NCBI GenBank assembly: GCA_037576195.1
Contig: CM075101.1
Coordinates: forward strand, 30,442,001-30,506,000
Reading direction: 5' to 3'
Source of the DNA: Phytoseiulus persimilis
Taxonomy: Eukaryota > Arthropoda > Arachnida > Mesostigmata > Phytoseiidae
Length of the DNA stretch: 64,000 bases
In this document: positions 60,325 through 64,000 of the stretch, one piece after another
Layout: each line of letters starts with the position of its first letter
How positions within the stretch are numbered: position 1 is the stretch's first letter
Program-made: the position numbers and the translations under genes
Notes under the pieces: generated by a model
Seen by the model: only the letters and a program-made list of their open reading frames with translations
Database searches by the model: none
Told to the model about the DNA's origin: nothing

Positions 60325-62061
60325 CTAAAAAAACTCCATGGCACTCGTGATGATTGAAAGAAAGGCAGAGAACACGAGCTTGAGGGGGTTGTGGTTATTG
60401 GTGATGAATTTATAGACTTCTGATATACCAGCAGACAACAACTAGGCTCAACGGCGCCTAGAGAAACACGCCTTGTGGTCCACTGCAATATCTTGGCTGA
60501 TGGCGAAAGAAGCACGGAGAGTTTTCAGCGTCTTACCGCGGTCTCGAAGGCGAGCGAGCTCGGATATGTAGAGCTCGAGGAATCGCGTGGGTTAGGCACT
60601 GATTGTTTTAGTGATTGTTGGATTTGGACCTGCGGACTGGCTTCTCGTTTCCATGTTTCCTTAACGAGCTGCTGCGAAGCATAAACCATTAATATCGATT
60701 GACGCTGCCACTGAAAGCGAGCGCTGGAGTTTAAACTGTTTTTTGCTCTCGATCCTCACTCCTCAGAATACTCGGAGCCTCGGAGTAACGCCCTTCGATG
60801 ACAGATCGCAACTGCGGGACACATTCCCTCATTGCTCGAATCTCTTGATACGGCGAATCTTCGTTAGAAGTACCTGAGTGCGAGAGCCCCAATGAGTGCC
60901 AATTCTTCGGGCCTCTTCATTCCCAGCTACTTTCTCTCCTTCCTCACAGCACCGTCGCATCGTTTCTTTAACCGCCGCGCAGATCCCAGTTGTCGCGACC
61001 TCGGCCGTTTTCAGCACGCGAGGGAAATTGTTTTCTGTCTGGCGAGGCCGAATCTCTGATACAGAAGAGCAGTGGCATACACGATACGTCCTTTCTCCAA
61101 GCATCTTGGTCCCCGGAAATCCCTAGGATCTGTCGCGGTCTTACCACGCAGTGTTATCGCTCGACGACTACTTCGATAAGCTATAGAGAACGCCAGGATA
61201 TCGCTGCCACGGATCCGCACAATGAACCTGCCCAAAGAGTCGGCGAGCTCGTGGAAAGCTCGCGGAGTCCCTGACGCGGCAGAATGAGTGAGGTTTGATG
61301 ATGATATCGAGTTCTCACTGCATCCGATGAGAGGAATAACCGGTTCACGCTCCGAGCTATCCGCGCCCGAGCCTGGATCCGCAATTGTTGATATGCAGAG
61401 AATCCAGGAGTCCAGGGGTGATCAGGCTGACTCACGGAGTAGATACGCCTCCAGAAGACCGGGCCATGTTCGTCTGCGCGATTGTTGCTCTCGATGACGC
61501 ATAAAAATCCTCACTAGAAACTCAATCAAAGCTGTGCACAGATGGGATAACGAGAGGGTTCGCGCACGGAGCTGCCAGGTGCCCAGAAAAGCGTTCGCAG
61601 AAGAAATCGGCCCCCCATACCCGACTCCCATGGGGCGGCACACGATGTTCGGGCACGACACCATTCCTCCAAGGCTGCCGATGTCGTACACTTCAACGTC
61701 ATGTTCGAGTCCGCTGCGTTCTAGCGCATGAATCACCACGCGATAGTTGTGCGGCAGCTTCTTTCGCGCCTCTGGATGGATACGTATGAGGCATAACGCA
61801 GTCATCTCTCGTTTTGTATCAACTGGAAACGGAATGGTTCGTGAGCCGAATAGGGTCAATTAGTCGAGTAGACCAGCTATTTCTTCGGGAACATCTTTGA
61901 CTCGAAAAATTTCTCGGCTGGCTGGTACGGGGGCGCTCACTGTCCATAGTCTTTGATTGTGTTCAAACCATGTCGGACCGGGCAAAGTCCGATTGTGCCG
62001 GACGAAATCCAGCGATGGCGTGCCTTCGGGCCCCGGATAGCTTCGGTAAATCATCAAATTT
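60325..62061 (-). CDS. Multi-exon gene, last six exons in phase, product unrecognised
   Basis: On the - strand, exons 61436-61531, 61319-61372, 61145-61270, 60874-61055, 60537-60710 and 60325-60441 join with phases 1, 1, 1, 0 and 0 to encode 248 C-terminal residues. For at least four of them the phase-consistent frame is the only open one, and the splice sites are strong (donors GTGAGT, GTGAGA, GTAAGA, GTACTT, GTAAGA; pyrimidine-rich acceptors). Upstream, an exon at 61941-62061 has an excellent acceptor and an open frame containing YRSYPGPEGTPSLDFVRHN, and 61,600-61,820 looks coding, but their junctions are unresolved. The C-terminal part has a helical Glu/Arg-rich region (AAVKETMRRCCEEGEKVAG) and a hydrophobic end (PLKLVFSAFLSIITSAMEFF). 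The final exon could also use an earlier acceptor in another frame. It lies about 450 bp downstream of the CRAL-TRIO gene on the same strand. Confidence 0.6.
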
Positions 62062-62511
62062 CTGTCTTAGGGGAGATGTTCAATTTTCCTATGGCATCGT
62101 AGACGTCGTGGTTTCCGAGAAAAACTTCAAGGATATTGGAGAGAGCGCGGTGAGTGAATTCACAGATTGACCGCTGGAGTGGATCACAGGCGAGCTTTCT
62201 ACGTGCATCGTCGAACAAGCCGAAGGAAACTCGTCGCAGTTAACCCAGAGGAATTCCCCGAATTTCACGAGGTTTTCTTTTATTCGGACAGAACACTAGC
62301 TCTTGAGACGGGCATGAACAGACGATTTGAGCCTCTCGGCAGTATCGATAAGTAAGATGGAAGACTCTGTGATGATACTCGACAGTTGGTCGAGGTAATG
62401 AGTTCGGCCAAGGAGCGGCGATGACTATACCACCAATTCCTCCCTATACTTTCTACTCATTGAAGTTGTGCTCCGAGCTGGAGGACAGTTTGAGCGCCTC
62501 TCCGACGCTTT

Positions 62512-63318
62512 TCATCCCTTGAACCCATGATAGCTTCTCGCTTCAAACTCCTCATCGTACTGGAGCATTTCTCTGAACAGCCATTCGGAGCTGAACTGCC
62601 CCCCGGAGCCTCCGTATTCTTTCGGCAGAACACTTGGATCAATAGTCTTTCCCAGTTGCGAGACAGAACTGTGCACGAAGATGCGACTGCGAAGCTTGGC
62701 GTCGAGAAGATACCTTATCACTCTCAAGACATACTGGAACACAGCTGGCACGTTCACAAAATGTATGGCCTTAACCTTGAGCGGGAGCGCTCCTTTCAGA
62801 ATACTCGCATACGCCCGCACCACGCGCAAATCACAATAAGGGATGTGCCGAGTTTCGAAACCTGACAAGTCCATGATGTAGGTCCAACCATTGTTCTCGT
62901 CGCTGTCCGTCTTCATGTACAGGAGGTATTCCGTGATGTAGAGGCTCCACGTGAGGCAGTCCGCCAGGTCGTTCTTCCCATCCTCGGGCCTCCAATCACC
63001 CTTCCGCCAGCCGAAAATCCTCGTGTTGTCGAGTGGGTTCTTCTGCGGGAAAACGGTGCAGTTGTTGAGGGACACGTAAGGCTCGATCCACTTGATGCCT
63101 TTACCGCGCGGCCAAATTTTTCCGGGGTGCTCCTTTCGTAACTTGTAGTATTTCTGGATGGAAGAGAGTGCCGCGCTGGCGTCGAAATTCTTGTGACGAA
63201 GGAAGCAGAGTAGGAAGGAGTCTTCCATGTCGCACTGGATCTCGTCGTCGATTGCCTTGATTCGCTGGCGGAGGTCGACCAGACCGCTCTGAGCGGCCGA
63301 ACCCATCGCAGAACTCAT
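62512..63318 (-). CDS. CRAL-TRIO lipid-transfer protein, alpha-tocopherol transfer protein-like
   Basis: This is a cytosolic carrier of the CRAL-TRIO (Sec14-like) family, whose members move small hydrophobic ligands such as tocopherol, retinoids or phosphoinositides between membranes. It is one uninterrupted frame of 268 codons. The N-terminal CRAL-TRIO helices span residues 10-65 and include the signature DSFLLCFLRHKNFDASAAL. The lipid-binding domain covers roughly 80-245, with WTYIMDLSGFETRHI, LPLKVKAIHFVNVPAVF and LPKEYGG near the end; these match the core beta strands, gate helix and closing segment of the family. Length is slightly under the usual 280-310 residues. The start chosen is the first ATG after an in-frame stop. 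The ligand cannot be told from sequence alone; the tocopherol-transfer/clavesin branch is the best fit. No intron interrupts it, unlike stomatin. Confidence 0.95.
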   Translation of the reverse strand: MSSAMGSAAQSGLVDLRQRIKAIDDEIQCDMEDSFLLCFLRHKNFDASAALSSIQKYYKLRKEHPGKIWPRGKGIKWIEPYVSLNNCTVFPQKNPLDNTRIFGWRKGDWRPEDGKNDLADCLTWSLYITEYLLYMKTDSDENNGWTYIMDLSGFETRHIPYCDLRVVRAYASILKGALPLKVKAIHFVNVPAVFQYVLRVIRYLLDAKLRSRIFVHSSVSQLGKTIDPSVLPKEYGGSGGQFSSEWLFREMLQYDEEFEARSYHGFKG

Positions 63319-64000
63319 CGAGGAAATCCGTTTTCACCGCAGAACACCGCTACAGAGCTGAAGCCGTTCTCCACAACGATCACAACTGGTGGTCTGGGGC
63401 TTGTTCCGGATGCCTCGGAGAGACCTCCTGCTCGAACAAACTGCGAGACCGAATGAAGCTCATGGCGATCGGTCAAGCTCCTTCTTAAGTTCATCCTCTC
63501 CATCAGAGACTCGGAATTCCTGAAAGACCTCGCCGGGCTCTGTGGTTTCGGCGGCGCTCCGGTCGCAGAGAACCGCTTCTTCATTCCGCTGCAACTTCAG
63601 GATTCTCGGGCATAGATTCTGGCTGAGAATCTGTATCGGCTGATGGGTTGGATACGAAAACCATCGGGCATCAGCGCGCAAACTGAAAATGGACCGCGCG
63701 TTGTGTAGAGTTTCGAGAATCGGTTTTGATTGCCGATTATGAGTTCCGAGCGTATATTAGGGAACAGTGGTTACGATGAACGTTGATCTGTTCATATTGA
63801 TTATGCCAGAATGTATCGGAAGCCGAGTTGCGACGGTTACTGAGCGCTAATAGGCCGGGTATTCGAGGGCAATCACGGCGTGGTGTGCACCACCCTGGAA
63901 CCGACTGGGGTTCTTTCGATCAGTCAATCAGCAATAAGACGCCGAATCGATTACGATAAGCTCGAAAGCTGAGCATTCATACATGAAGAGCTGAGAAGGG

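Noticed and set aside
60820-62260. Region first read as one broken coding remnant with stops and frame changes
   Set aside because: Most apparent breaks fall exactly at GT-AG introns, and the six 3' exons join in phase, so it is better read as a normal spliced gene.

Overview
The window is nuclear DNA from an arthropod, most likely an arachnid and perhaps a mesostigmatid mite. That rests on inference: a stomatin with many short introns, a CRAL-TRIO protein of the tocopherol-transfer type, short GT-AG introns (most of those resolved are about 70-110 bp, with a few of 2-4 kb), roughly balanced base composition and only small non-autonomous transposons. No search was possible, so species and most gene names stay open. 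No bacterial operon, CRISPR array, rRNA or convincing tRNA was seen.

Two genes are secure. A complete stomatin lies on the + strand at 5,831-11,590 (nine coding exons, 286 codons, every splice phase checked), with two possible alternative first exons inside its 3.4-kb first intron. A CRAL-TRIO lipid-transfer protein lies on the - strand at 62,512-63,318 as a single 268-codon frame. A third gene, on the - strand at 20,008-22,554, gives four exons with consistent phases and a 203-residue two-pass membrane protein that I do not recognise. A diverged relative of its last exon lies at 17,268-17,477.

A fourth gene, on the - strand at 60,325 to about 62,060, follows the CRAL-TRIO gene. Its last six exons fit together in phase, but the product is unknown. 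Weaker spliced models, with no recognised family, lie at 1.4-1.9, 4.7-5.3, 14.6-15.4, 16.9-17.8, 28.3-29.8, 33.4-34.6, 37.7-38.0 and 48.7-49.2 kb.

Mobile DNA is limited to small inverted-repeat elements: a roughly 980-bp element at 2,454-3,429 with a 159-bp element nested in its right end (exact 8-bp target duplication), a 305-bp foldback at 13,659-13,965, and a 587-bp hAT-like element at 48,152-48,738 with an exact 8-bp duplication. The last sits at the 3' end of a probable coding exon and supplies its stop codon.

The long stretches 22.6-28.3, 29.9-33.4, 38.3-48.1 and 50-60 kb contain many short open frames on both strands but no gene I can defend. They may be introns of large genes, regulatory DNA or genes too divergent to read by eye.
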